This document shows positions 16,871 to 24,896 of a DNA stretch of 64,000 nt, one piece after another. The notes under the pieces were generated by a model. That model saw nothing but the letters and a program-made list of their open reading frames with translations, did not search any database and had not been told where the DNA came from. Source of the DNA: Azoarcus sp. KH32C (lineage in GTDB: Bacteria > Pseudomonadota > Gammaproteobacteria > Burkholderiales > Rhodocyclaceae); contig NC_020516.1 of assembly GCF_000349945.1 (NCBI RefSeq), positions 744,001 through 808,000 of the forward strand, given 5' to 3'. The translations under genes were made by a program, and so were the position numbers. Numbering within the stretch: position 1 is the stretch's first letter; each line of letters begins with the position of its first letter.

Positions 16871-16902
16871 CGCCCGATCATCCGGCTTGTGAGCAGACGT
16901 GA

Positions 16903-16937
16903 AAAGGCCCCGCGGGCAGGTCGCAGGCGGGGCCTTT
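16903..16937. terminator. Terminator between convergent gtrA and ychF
   Basis: A perfect 11-bp stem (16903-16913 with 16927-16937) encloses a 13-nt loop. On the minus strand it ends in TTTT, so it is best read as the ychF terminator, and it may also end the gtrA transcript. Confidence 0.8.
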
Positions 16938-16954
16938 GCTGATGGACGCTGCGC

Positions 16955-18046
16955 TTAGACGTTGAACAGGAAGTTCAGCACATCTCCGTCGCGCACGACG
17001 TATTCCTTGCCTTCGGCGCGCATCTTGCCGGCTTCCTTCGCGCCCGCTTCGCCCTTGAAGGCGATGAAGTCTTCGTAGGCGATGGTCTGCGCGCGGATGA
17101 AACCGCGTTCGAAGTCGGTGTGGATCACGCCGGCCGCCTGTGGGGCGGTGTCGCCGACGTGGATCGTCCAGGCGCGTACTTCCTTCACACCGGCAGTGAA
17201 GTAGGTCTGCAGGCCCAGCAGTGTGTAGCCGGCGCGGATCAGGCGGTCGAGGCCGGGCTCTTCGAGGCCCATCGACTCGAGGAAGTCCTTCTTGTCGGCG
17301 TCGTCGAGGTCGGCGATCTCGGCTTCGATCGCGGCGCACAGCGCGACGACCTGCGCGCCTTCGGCGGCGGCGTGGGCGCGCACGGCATCCAGGTGCGGGT
17401 TGTTCGCGAAGCCGTCTTCGGCGACGTTCGCAGCGTACAGCACCGGTTTGGCGGTGATCAGGCAGAAGGGCTTGATCGCGGCCCATTCTTCCTTGCTGAA
17501 GTCGAGCGCGCGCACCGGCTTCGCTTCGTTCAACTGGGCGAGGCACTTCTCGAGCACCGCGACAAGGATCTTGGCTTCCTTGTCGCCCGCGGCAGCAGGG
17601 CGCTTGTAGCGGTTGACGGCCTTTTCGACGGTCGCCATGTCGGCGAGCGCGAGTTCGGTGTCGATGACTTCGATGTCGCGGATCGGATCGACGTTGCCCG
17701 ACACATGGACGACGTTGTCGTCAGCGAAGCAACGCACGACGTGGACGATCGCGTCGGTCTCGCGGATGTTTGCGAGGAACTGGTTGCCCAAGCCTTCACC
17801 CTTCGAGGCGCCGGCGACGAGGCCGGCGATGTCGACGAACTCGACGATCGCGGGCTGGATCTTCTGCGGCTTGACGATCTCGGACAGCGCGGCGAGGCGC
17901 GGGTCCGGCACTTCGACGATGCCGACGTTGGGCTCGATCGTGCAGAAGGGGTAGTTGGCCGCTTCGATGCCGGCCTTCGTCAGGGCGTTGAAGAGGGTCG
18001 ACTTGCCGACATTGGGCAGGCCGACGATTCCGCATTTGAGGCTCAT
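16955..18046 (-). CDS. ychF: Redox/ribosome-associated GTPase (ATPase) YchF
   Basis: Obg-family P-loop NTPase that binds ATP and associates with ribosomes. The 363-residue product is of normal length: GIVGLPNVGKSTLFNALT (G1, residues 6-23), the switch region YPFCTIEPNVGIV, DIAGLV as G3, the adenine-specifying NVAED near 205, and a C-terminal TGS-like domain ending VVRDGDVLNFLFNV. The ATG overlaps the pth stop by 4 bp. The pth-ychF order is conserved in proteobacteria. Confidence 0.97.
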   Translation of the reverse strand: MSLKCGIVGLPNVGKSTLFNALTKAGIEAANYPFCTIEPNVGIVEVPDPRLAALSEIVKPQKIQPAIVEFVDIAGLVAGASKGEGLGNQFLANIRETDAIVHVVRCFADDNVVHVSGNVDPIRDIEVIDTELALADMATVEKAVNRYKRPAAAGDKEAKILVAVLEKCLAQLNEAKPVRALDFSKEEWAAIKPFCLITAKPVLYAANVAEDGFANNPHLDAVRAHAAAEGAQVVALCAAIEAEIADLDDADKKDFLESMGLEEPGLDRLIRAGYTLLGLQTYFTAGVKEVRAWTIHVGDTAPQAAGVIHTDFERGFIRAQTIAYEDFIAFKGEAGAKEAGKMRAEGKEYVVRDGDVLNFLFNV

Positions 18047-18663
18047 GGGCGCGATTCGTCCTTGGGTTTGGCCGGCTTCGGCGCGGCCGGGCGGGCATTG
18101 AGTCGGTTGGTGGCGGTGGTCCAGTCGCCGCGCGCAATCTGCGGCCAGGCGGCGAGGGCGCGGTCGATCGCTTCGTCGATCAGGACCTGTTCCTCACGGC
18201 GTGCCGGTTTGAGCACGAAATTGACCACTTCGTTGCGGTCGCCCGGATGGCCGATGCCGATCCGTAGGCGCCAGTAGTCGTTGGTGTTCAGGTGGGCCGA
18301 GGTGTCTTTCAGGCCATTGTGGCCGCCGAGGCCGCCGCCAAATTTCAGGCGCAGCTGACCTGGGGGGATGTCGAGTTCGTCATGGACGACGAGGATCTCG
18401 GCCGGAGTGATGCGGTAGAAACGCGCCAGCGAGCCGATGGCCTGGCCGGAGCGGTTCATGTAGGTCTGAGGCATGAGCAGCCACACGCCGGCATCGCGTG
18501 CGTTGGCCACCAGACCGTGAAAGCGGGACTCGTGGTTGAAGCGCACGCCGAGCTTGTCGGCGAGACGCTCACAAAACCAAAACCCGGCGTTGTGCCGGGT
18601 TTCGGTGTATTCGCCGCCGGGATTGCCGAGGCCGACGATGAGGCGCGGTGCGGCAGCGGTCAT
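18043..18663 (-). CDS. pth: Peptidyl-tRNA hydrolase
   Basis: Releases peptides from prematurely dropped peptidyl-tRNA. The N terminus GLGNPGGEYTETRHNAGFWF contains the catalytic His near residue 24. KPQTYMNRSGQAI-type residues appear as LMPQTYMNRSGQAIGSL, then VVHDELDIPPGQ and GGHNGLKD, all diagnostic. At 206 residues it is slightly longer than E. coli Pth (194), with an Ala/Pro/Lys-rich tail. It lies 48 bp downstream of rplY. Confidence 0.97.
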   Translation of the reverse strand: MTAAAPRLIVGLGNPGGEYTETRHNAGFWFCERLADKLGVRFNHESRFHGLVANARDAGVWLLMPQTYMNRSGQAIGSLARFYRITPAEILVVHDELDIPPGQLRLKFGGGLGGHNGLKDTSAHLNTNDYWRLRIGIGHPGDRNEVVNFVLKPARREEQVLIDEAIDRALAAWPQIARGDWTTATNRLNARPAAPKPAKPKDESRP

Positions 18664-18711
18664 CGTTCAGCCTCCTCCTGCGTCACGGCGAACTGGGCCT
18701 GAGGCGATACC

Positions 18712-19314
18712 TCAGGCAGCAGCGCCTGCCTCTTCTTCAGCGGCGCCGCCCTTGACGATCAGCGCGGTCGCGACGACCGGGTCGCCTTCACCGTGGTGGA
18801 CGATCTCGACACCGGCAGGCAGGGTGATCTGCGACAGGTGGATCGACTGACCGGCTTCCAGGCCCTTCAGGTCGACTTCCAGGAATTCCGGCAGGTTGCC
18901 CGGCAGGCACTGGATGTCGGCTTCGGTGACGGTGTGCGAGATCATGCAGCCGCCGACCTTGACGGCCGGGCTGACGTCGCCGTTGACGAAGTGCAGCGGC
19001 ACCTTCAGGTGCATCTTCTGGCTGGCGTCGATGCGCTGGAAGTCGAGGTGCAGCACTTGCTGGCGGAACGGGTGCCATTGGGCGTCGCGCAGCACGACGG
19101 GTTGCTTGGCGCCGTCGAGTTCGACCGACAGCACGGAGGCGTGGAACGCTTCCTTGCGCAGCAGGTGGTAGATCTCGTTGTGATCGACCGAGATCGCGAG
19201 GACTTCGGCTGCGCCACCGTAGATGATGCCGGGCACTTGGCCAGCGCGACGCAGGCGGCGGCTCGCACCAGTGCCCTGTTCCACGCGCTTGGAGGCCTTG
19301 AATTGGATTTGCAT
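18712..19314 (-). CDS. rplY: 50S ribosomal protein L25/general stress protein Ctc
   Basis: Binds 5S rRNA in the large subunit. At 200 residues it is the long two-domain CTC/TL5 form: the N-terminal L25 domain (about 1-92, IYGGAAEVLAISVDHNEIYH) and the C-terminal beta domain (about 93-190, GVEIVHHGEGDPVVATALI), ending in an Ala/Glu tail. E. coli has only the first domain (94 residues). It sits between prs and pth on one strand, a standard proteobacterial order. Confidence 0.96.
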   Translation of the reverse strand: MQIQFKASKRVEQGTGASRRLRRAGQVPGIIYGGAAEVLAISVDHNEIYHLLRKEAFHASVLSVELDGAKQPVVLRDAQWHPFRQQVLHLDFQRIDASQKMHLKVPLHFVNGDVSPAVKVGGCMISHTVTEADIQCLPGNLPEFLEVDLKGLEAGQSIHLSQITLPAGVEIVHHGEGDPVVATALIVKGGAAEEEAGAAA

Positions 19315-19393
19315 TGTGAGACTCCTGGGTTGGATCGATCCGCCCGCGACCAGGCGGATGGGTGGTGCGCCCGGCTCGCACCGGGCGCGAATC

Positions 19394-20344
19394 TTATTCC
19401 ATGAAGAGCGAGCTGACGGACTCTTCGTTGCTGATGCGCAGCACCGTGTCGGCCAGCAGCGACGCGACGGAGACCTGGCGGATGCGCGGACAGGCCTTGG
19501 CTTCGTCGCTCAGCGGGATGGTGTCGGTGACGACGAGTTCGTCGAGATCCGAATCCGAGATGCGCGGGACTGCGGCGCCGGACAGCACCGCGTGCGTGCA
19601 GTAGGCGAGGACGCGACGGGCGCCGTGTTCCTTCAGCGCGGTCGCGGCCTTGCACAGCGTGCCGGCGGTATCGACGATGTCGTCCATGATCACGCAGGTG
19701 CGATCCTTGACTTCGCCGATGATGTTCATGACTTCGGAGACGTTGGCCTTCGGGCGGCGCTTGTCGATGATCGCGAGGTCGCATTCCATGCGCTTCGCGA
19801 AAGCACGCGCACGCACCACGCCGCCGACGTCGGGCGACACGACCAGCAGGTCGTCGTACTTCTGCTTGTCGAGATCGTCGAGCAGCACGGGGGCGGCGTA
19901 GACGTTATCGACCGGGATGTCGAAGAAGCCCTGGATCTGGTCCGCGTGCAGGTCCATCGTCAGCAGGCGCTGCACGCCGACGGCCTGGAGCATGTTGGCG
20001 ACGACTTTCGCCGTGATCGGAACGCGCGCCGAGCGCGGGCGGCGGTCCTGGCGGGCGTAGCCGAAATAGGGCAGGGCGGCGGTGATGCGGCCGGCCGAAG
20101 CGCGCTTGAGCGCATCGACGAGCACCACCAGTTCCATGAGGTTTTCGTTCGTCGGCGAACAGGTCGGCTGCAGGATGAAGACATCCTTGCCGCGCACGTT
20201 CTCGAGGAGCTCGACGTTGACTTCCCCGTCGGAGAAGCGGCCTACCGTGACGGAGCCGAGGGAAATCCCCAGTCTGCGCGCGACGTCCGCCGCGAGTTTG
20301 GGGTTGGCGTTGCCGGTGAAGACCATCAGGCTGCCGTAGGCCAT
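19394..20344 (-). CDS. prs: Ribose-phosphate pyrophosphokinase
   Basis: Makes PRPP from ribose 5-phosphate and ATP for nucleotide, His, Trp and NAD synthesis. The 316-residue product starts MAYGSLMVFTGNANPKLA at the ATG of 20344. Family motifs are FSDGEVNVELLENVRG, the ATP/Mg loop MDLHADQIQGFFDIPVDN and the PRPP-binding VIMDDIVDTAGTL near residue 217. It lies about 76 bp downstream of tRNA-Gln and is likely co-transcribed with ispE and the tRNA. Confidence 0.97.
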   Translation of the reverse strand: MAYGSLMVFTGNANPKLAADVARRLGISLGSVTVGRFSDGEVNVELLENVRGKDVFILQPTCSPTNENLMELVVLVDALKRASAGRITAALPYFGYARQDRRPRSARVPITAKVVANMLQAVGVQRLLTMDLHADQIQGFFDIPVDNVYAAPVLLDDLDKQKYDDLLVVSPDVGGVVRARAFAKRMECDLAIIDKRRPKANVSEVMNIIGEVKDRTCVIMDDIVDTAGTLCKAATALKEHGARRVLAYCTHAVLSGAAVPRISDSDLDELVVTDTIPLSDEAKACPRIRQVSVASLLADTVLRISNEESVSSLFME

Positions 20345-20419
20345 GTCCGAATCTCCGATGCCGATAGGATGGCAGGGTAAAAACGACTCGGGCAGGCGCA
20401 AGGCCTGCCCGAGAGATGC

Positions 20420-20496
20420 TGGCTGGGGAAGAAGGATTCGAACCTTCGAATGCCGGAATCAAAATCCGGTGCCTTGACCAACTTGGCGACTCCCCA
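20420..20496 (-). tRNA. tRNA-Gln (anticodon TTG)
   Basis: The minus strand folds into a full cloverleaf. The acceptor is TGGGGAG with TTCCCCA, the D arm GCCAAGTTGGTCAAGGC, and the anticodon arm CCGGA-TTTTGAT-TCCGG gives TTG. The T arm is GAAGGTTCGAATCCTTC. Discriminator G and the CCA end are encoded. It lies between ispE and prs. Confidence 0.97.
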
Positions 20497-20514
20497 ACGA
20501 AACCGGTTCGCTGC

Positions 20515-21369
20515 TCAATCGATCCAGCTGTTCAACGGATGTTGCGCCAGACTCTCCGCTTTCCATGCCCTGAAGCTTCCCGGGCAGGACTTTACGATCT
20601 CGTCCGCTTCCATCTCGCTGCCAACCTCGGCGAACACACAAGCGCCAGACCCGGTCATTCGTGTGGGCGCAAACTGCGCCAGCCAATCGATTGCTGCGCC
20701 AACTTCGGGGTACAAGCTACATGCTACTGCCTGCAGATCGTTCCGTGTTGCGCTTGCTGCGAAGACCGCAATATTGACGGGTTCCGAATTTCGCGTCAAC
20801 TCCTTCGACGAAAAAATTTCAGCAGTTGGGACGGTGACGGGGGGCGCGACGATGACGTACCAGGCCGGCGGCAGCTCGATCGGCTGCATCTTTTCGCCGA
20901 TGCCTTCGACGAAGGCGTCGCGGCCAAAAATGAAGAAGGGGACGTCGGCGCCGAGCCTGAGGCCGAGCTGCGCGAGCGCTTCGCGGTCGAGCCCGGTCTT
21001 CCATAGGCGGTTGAGTGCGATCAGCACCGTGGCCGCATCCGAGCTGCCGCCGCCGAGCCCGCCGCCCATCGGCAGTACTTTCTCGATCGCGATGTCGGCG
21101 CCGAAGCGGGTGCCGGTCGCTTGCTGCAGCAGCCGGGCGGCGCGCACGACGAGGTCCTGTTCTTCCGGCACGCCCGGCACGTCGGTCACGCGCCGCACGA
21201 GGCCGTCCTCGCGCAGGGCGAAGGACAGCGTGTCGGACCAATCGAGCAGGCGGAAAGCGGACTGCAGCAGGTGGTAGCCGTCGGCGCGGCGGCCGACGAC
21301 GTGCAGGAAGAGGTTGAGCTTGGCCGGGGCGGGGCAGTTGTCGAGGCGGGTCAGGGGCGTGGCGTCCAT
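20515..21369 (-). CDS. ispE: 4-diphosphocytidyl-2-C-methyl-D-erythritol kinase
   Basis: GHMP kinase of the MEP isoprenoid pathway. The 284-residue protein shows PAPAKLNLFLHVVGRRADGYH at its start (Lys and Asp of the active site) and the glycine-rich ATP loop PMGGGLGGGSSDAATVL near residue 92, then GADVPFFIFG near 135. The ATG of 21369 gives the normal N terminus (MDATPLTRLDN). It overlaps the lolB 3' end by 19 bp, and tRNA-Gln follows 18 bp downstream. Confidence 0.96.
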   Translation of the reverse strand: MDATPLTRLDNCPAPAKLNLFLHVVGRRADGYHLLQSAFRLLDWSDTLSFALREDGLVRRVTDVPGVPEEQDLVVRAARLLQQATGTRFGADIAIEKVLPMGGGLGGGSSDAATVLIALNRLWKTGLDREALAQLGLRLGADVPFFIFGRDAFVEGIGEKMQPIELPPAWYVIVAPPVTVPTAEIFSSKELTRNSEPVNIAVFAASATRNDLQAVACSLYPEVGAAIDWLAQFAPTRMTGSGACVFAEVGSEMEADEIVKSCPGSFRAWKAESLAQHPLNSWID

Positions 21370-21935
21370 TGGTCGATGATCAGGCGGATGCGGGTGTCGC
21401 CCCAGGCGGCGTCGATGCGGCGGGGCGGTGATTCGGCCGAAGTGTCGGCGTATTCGGGGTAATCGATGATCCATCCGTCATCGGAGATGCGCGCAGGGCG
21501 GCCGGCTTCGTCGAGCGTGATCACGCGGGCACCGCGGCGCGGGGCAGCCTGGACCCAGTCGGCCAAGCCGTCGAGCGGGGCCGAGACGCCGAGCATCTCG
21601 GGCAGGATCGTATTGGCGTCGGCGGCCTGGCGCATGCGGCCGTCGGCGGTGAGCAGCGTCGCGCCGCTGCCCGTGCTGACGAGCTGGGCGACGACCTGGC
21701 CGAGCGGGCTGTAGACGGTCCAGGTGTCGGAGCGCGGCGAGTGGGTCCAGCTGACGGTGCCGTTGGCGGCGCGTTGGCCGTCGCTCGCGGCGAGGCGCCC
21801 GTCGAGTTCGAACGTGGATACGCTCTTGCGCGGCACGGCGGCGACCTGGGGTGCCTGCGGCGTGACGGCGCAGCCCGACAGCGTCAGCGCGACGAGCGCG
21901 ACACTCGTCGCCCGGCGTAGCAGGCGGCGCCTCAT
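21351..21935 (-). CDS. lolB: Outer membrane lipoprotein chaperone/receptor LolB
   Basis: Receives lipoproteins from LolA and inserts them in the outer membrane. The 194-residue precursor has a lipoprotein signal with lipobox LTLSGC (Cys near residue 22). FELDGRLAASDGQR, TWTVYSPLGQVVAQL and the C-terminal DTRIRLIIDQW then match the LolB fold. It lies directly upstream of ispE, which is the conserved lolB-ispE-prs order. The start overlaps the TPR gene stop as ATGA. Confidence 0.9.
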   Translation of the reverse strand: MRRRLLRRATSVALVALTLSGCAVTPQAPQVAAVPRKSVSTFELDGRLAASDGQRAANGTVSWTHSPRSDTWTVYSPLGQVVAQLVSTGSGATLLTADGRMRQAADANTILPEMLGVSAPLDGLADWVQAAPRRGARVITLDEAGRPARISDDGWIIDYPEYADTSAESPPRRIDAAWGDTRIRLIIDQWTPRP

Positions 21936-23719
21936 TTGCCGCGCAGCCGCTGGACGACTTCCTTCAGCGCGGCATTGTCGGGGTTGGCCTTCAAGGCTTC
22001 GTCCCACACGCGCGATGCATCGCCCCGGCGTTCCATGGACCACAGGACTTCGCCGAGGTGGGCGGCGATTTCCGGGTCCTGACGCATCCCGTAGGCGCGT
22101 TCGAGGTTGTTCAGGGCTCCGTCGAGGTCGCTGCGGCGGAACTGCACCCAGCCCATCGAGTCGAGGATGAACGGGTCGTTCGGCGTCAATTCGAGCGCGT
22201 GCGAGATCAGCGCCTGCGCTTCGTCGAGTCGGATACCGCGGTCGGCGAGCGAGTAGCCGAGCGCGTTGTAGGCGTGGGCGTGGTCGGGGTAGAGCGAGAT
22301 CAGCTTGCGCAACCGGTCCTCCATCAAGTCGAGCTTGCCGAGCGATTCCGCGAGCATCGACGACTCGTACAGCAGGTCGCTGTCCGAGGGGGTGGCAGCC
22401 AGCGCGTCGTCGAGCACTTGGAAGGCGTTTTCGACCTGGCCCGCGTTGCGCAGCAGCTGCGCTTCGGCGAGCAGCAGGCGCTTGCGGTCGTCGTCGTCGG
22501 CCTTCACCGCGCGCAGGCGCTCGCGCGCCTCCTGCAGCTTGCCTTGGCGGGCGAGCGTGGCGGCGACGCGCAGTTGTGCTTCGACGTAGTGCCGCCCCGG
22601 CTCGACCGAGCCGTACCAGCGCATGGCGCGCTCGAGGTCGTCGCGCCGCTCGGCAATCTGCCCGAGGTTGAGGCGGATGCCGTTCGCCTCGCTGTGGCCG
22701 CCGGCGAGTGCGCGTTCGAGCAACGTGACGGCGTCGTCGTAGTCTTCCAGTTGGGCGGACAGCAGTCCGATCGCGTACATCAGGTCGGTATCGTCCGGCG
22801 TGGCGGCGAGCAGCGTGCGGAATTCCTTGCGCGCGGCATCGAAGTCGCGTTGCGAGACCAGTGCGCGGGCGTACGCGAGCCGCGCGCTGCGGCTGTCGGG
22901 GTGACGGTCGGCGTAGTCCTTGACGAGCTTGACGGCGTCCTGCATCGCGCCCGACTGCGACAGGATCTGCGCCTTGAACAGCACGGCGGGTTCCCAGTCC
23001 GGGCGCTGGCGCAGCGCGACGTCGATGGCCGCAATCGCGCCGTTCGCGTCTGCCGCCGTGATCGCGGCGATGGCGCGGGCGAAATGGGCTTCGGGGTGAT
23101 CGGTGTAGGGCTCGGTGAGCCGGACGATCACGCCGCGTACCGCCTGTTTGTCCGAGATCCGCGAAAAGGCGCGGTTCAGGCCCATCAGGTGATTGTCGAC
23201 GTGGTCGGGCGAGCGCGCGAGCACGCGGGCCAGTTGAGCCTCGACCTGTTCGATCTGGGCGTCGCCCCCCGCCATCAGGCTGGCGAGCACCCGCTGGGCT
23301 TCGTCGGAGTCGGGTTCGGTGTCGGCCCAGATCCGGGCGGCAGTGGTGGCGGCCTGCATGTTGCGCGCGAACAGTGCGACCTCGACCGCGCGGCGCGCAA
23401 TCCTCGGGTCGCGCGTGCGCTCGGCGAGATCCGCGTAGGCCTGGGCCGCGATTTCGACCTGGCCGCGTGCGCCGGCGATTTCAGCCAGCAGGAAGGTGTA
23501 GAGGACGCGCGCCGTCAGTCCGTCTTCGGCTGGGGTGGCTCCGGTTTCGGGAGCAGGTGCAGCCGTGGGCGCCGCGGCCGGCGCTGCAGCGGGGGCGCGG
23601 GCAGGTGCGGCGGCAGGTCCGTGTTTCGAGGGCTTGGCGGGCGGTGCGGCGAAAGCCTGCAGGCTTGTTGCGACGACAAGGCCGATGCTCAGGGCGAGCT
23701 TGGAAAAGGTACGATTCAT
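21932..23719 (-). CDS. Exported tetratricopeptide repeat protein
   Basis: A 595-residue protein with a signal peptide (MNRTFSKLALSIGLVVATSL, cut near AFA-APPA). An Ala/Pro-rich stretch follows at about 30-65, then TPR helices through to the C terminus. Repeat examples are AQAYADLAERTRDPRIARRA, DAVTLLERALAGG and HAYNALGYSLADRGIRLDEA. It is likely a periplasmic or outer-membrane scaffold; such proteins precede lolB in many betaproteobacteria. The ATG of 23719 is preferred because the signal peptide starts there. Partners are unknown. Confidence 0.85.
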   Translation of the reverse strand: MNRTFSKLALSIGLVVATSLQAFAAPPAKPSKHGPAAAPARAPAAAPAAAPTAAPAPETGATPAEDGLTARVLYTFLLAEIAGARGQVEIAAQAYADLAERTRDPRIARRAVEVALFARNMQAATTAARIWADTEPDSDEAQRVLASLMAGGDAQIEQVEAQLARVLARSPDHVDNHLMGLNRAFSRISDKQAVRGVIVRLTEPYTDHPEAHFARAIAAITAADANGAIAAIDVALRQRPDWEPAVLFKAQILSQSGAMQDAVKLVKDYADRHPDSRSARLAYARALVSQRDFDAARKEFRTLLAATPDDTDLMYAIGLLSAQLEDYDDAVTLLERALAGGHSEANGIRLNLGQIAERRDDLERAMRWYGSVEPGRHYVEAQLRVAATLARQGKLQEARERLRAVKADDDDRKRLLLAEAQLLRNAGQVENAFQVLDDALAATPSDSDLLYESSMLAESLGKLDLMEDRLRKLISLYPDHAHAYNALGYSLADRGIRLDEAQALISHALELTPNDPFILDSMGWVQFRRSDLDGALNNLERAYGMRQDPEIAAHLGEVLWSMERRGDASRVWDEALKANPDNAALKEVVQRLRGK

Positions 23720-23932
23720 GTGTGTTGGCCGGTAGGGATTGGCGCGTAGTTTCAAGTCCGCCTGGTTCGCCTGCGTGCAGGGTTCGCCTCACTGCGCGGA
23801 CGGTCATCCGTTAGAAGGCCTGAAATCGATTGCGTTCGCTCCATGTTATGCAGTTTCACGACGCCGGGGCAAGCGCGTCGCCACATTCGCGCGTCGATGG
23901 CATTGTCCTGTAACAAACGTGAGCTGATCCGA

Positions 23933-24748
23933 ATGCCCGAATTGCCCGAAGTCGAAACCACCTGCCGCGGCATCCGCCCGGCGATCAGCGACCGTGTGCT
24001 CACCGCAGTGCGCGTGCGCAACGGCCGCCTGCGCGTGCCGGTGCCACCCGACTTGGGCGAGCGGGCGGAGGGGGAGCGGCTGCTCGGTGTGCGCCGCCGG
24101 GCCAAATATCTGTTGCTGGATTTTTCCAGCGGCAGCGTGATCGTGCATCTGGGCATGTCGGGCAGTCTGCGCGTGGTCGACCCGGCACTGCCGCCCGGGA
24201 CGCACGATCATGTCGACCTCGTGTTCGGCGACGTGGCGCTGCGGCTGCGCGATCCGCGCCGCTTCGGGCTCGTCGTGTGGCAGCCGGGGGAGGGGCTGGC
24301 GCATCCCATGCTGGCGGGACTGGGCATCGAGCCGCTGGAAGATGAATTCACCGGCACGTGGCTGTCGCGGGAGTTCAAGGGATTGCGGGCGCCGATCAAG
24401 CTGGCGCTGATGGACGGCCGCCGGGTGGTGGGCGTCGGCAACATCTACGCGTCTGAAAGCCTCTTCCGGGCGCGCATCCATCCCCTGGTGCCGGCGGGGG
24501 AAGTCGGTCCGCGGCGGATTGCTCGCCTCGTCGACGCCGTGCGCGAGACGCTGCAACTGGCGATTGCGGCCGGCGGCAGCACGCTGCGGGACTTCGTCGG
24601 CGGCGACGGGCGCAAGGGCTATTTCCAGCAGGACTACTTCGTCTATGGGCGCGATGCACTCGCGTGCCGGGTTTGCGGCACCCCTGTCGTCAAGGCGGTC
24701 GTCGGCCAGCGCTCGACCTTCTTCTGCCCGAAGTGCCAGCGCCGCTGA
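23933..24748 (+). CDS. mutM: Formamidopyrimidine-DNA glycosylase
   Basis: Removes 8-oxoguanine and FaPy lesions. The mature N terminus MPELPEVETTCRGIRP carries the catalytic Pro2 and Glu3. Lys near residue 57 in RRAKYLLLDF, the helix-two-turn-helix VGVGNIYASESLF near 170, and the C-terminal zinc finger CRVCGTPVV...FFCPKC complete the enzyme. Length is 271 residues. The start is fixed by the obligatory PELPEVE N terminus; the frame is open upstream. It is divergent from the TPR gene. Confidence 0.97.
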   Translation: MPELPEVETTCRGIRPAISDRVLTAVRVRNGRLRVPVPPDLGERAEGERLLGVRRRAKYLLLDFSSGSVIVHLGMSGSLRVVDPALPPGTHDHVDLVFGDVALRLRDPRRFGLVVWQPGEGLAHPMLAGLGIEPLEDEFTGTWLSREFKGLRAPIKLALMDGRRVVGVGNIYASESLFRARIHPLVPAGEVGPRRIARLVDAVRETLQLAIAAGGSTLRDFVGGDGRKGYFQQDYFVYGRDALACRVCGTPVVKAVVGQRSTFFCPKCQRR

Positions 24749-24896
24749 ACGAAGCAGACCACTAGCGTTCATCGCCGCCGCGCTGCCGCTGGTCGAACTG
24801 CGTTGAACACGGATTGGAGGCAGGTGTATTCGGGGTTATGCTGGCGACGTTACCTATCGTCGCGTCTGGATGGGCCGGATGCGGGCGGAGATGCTC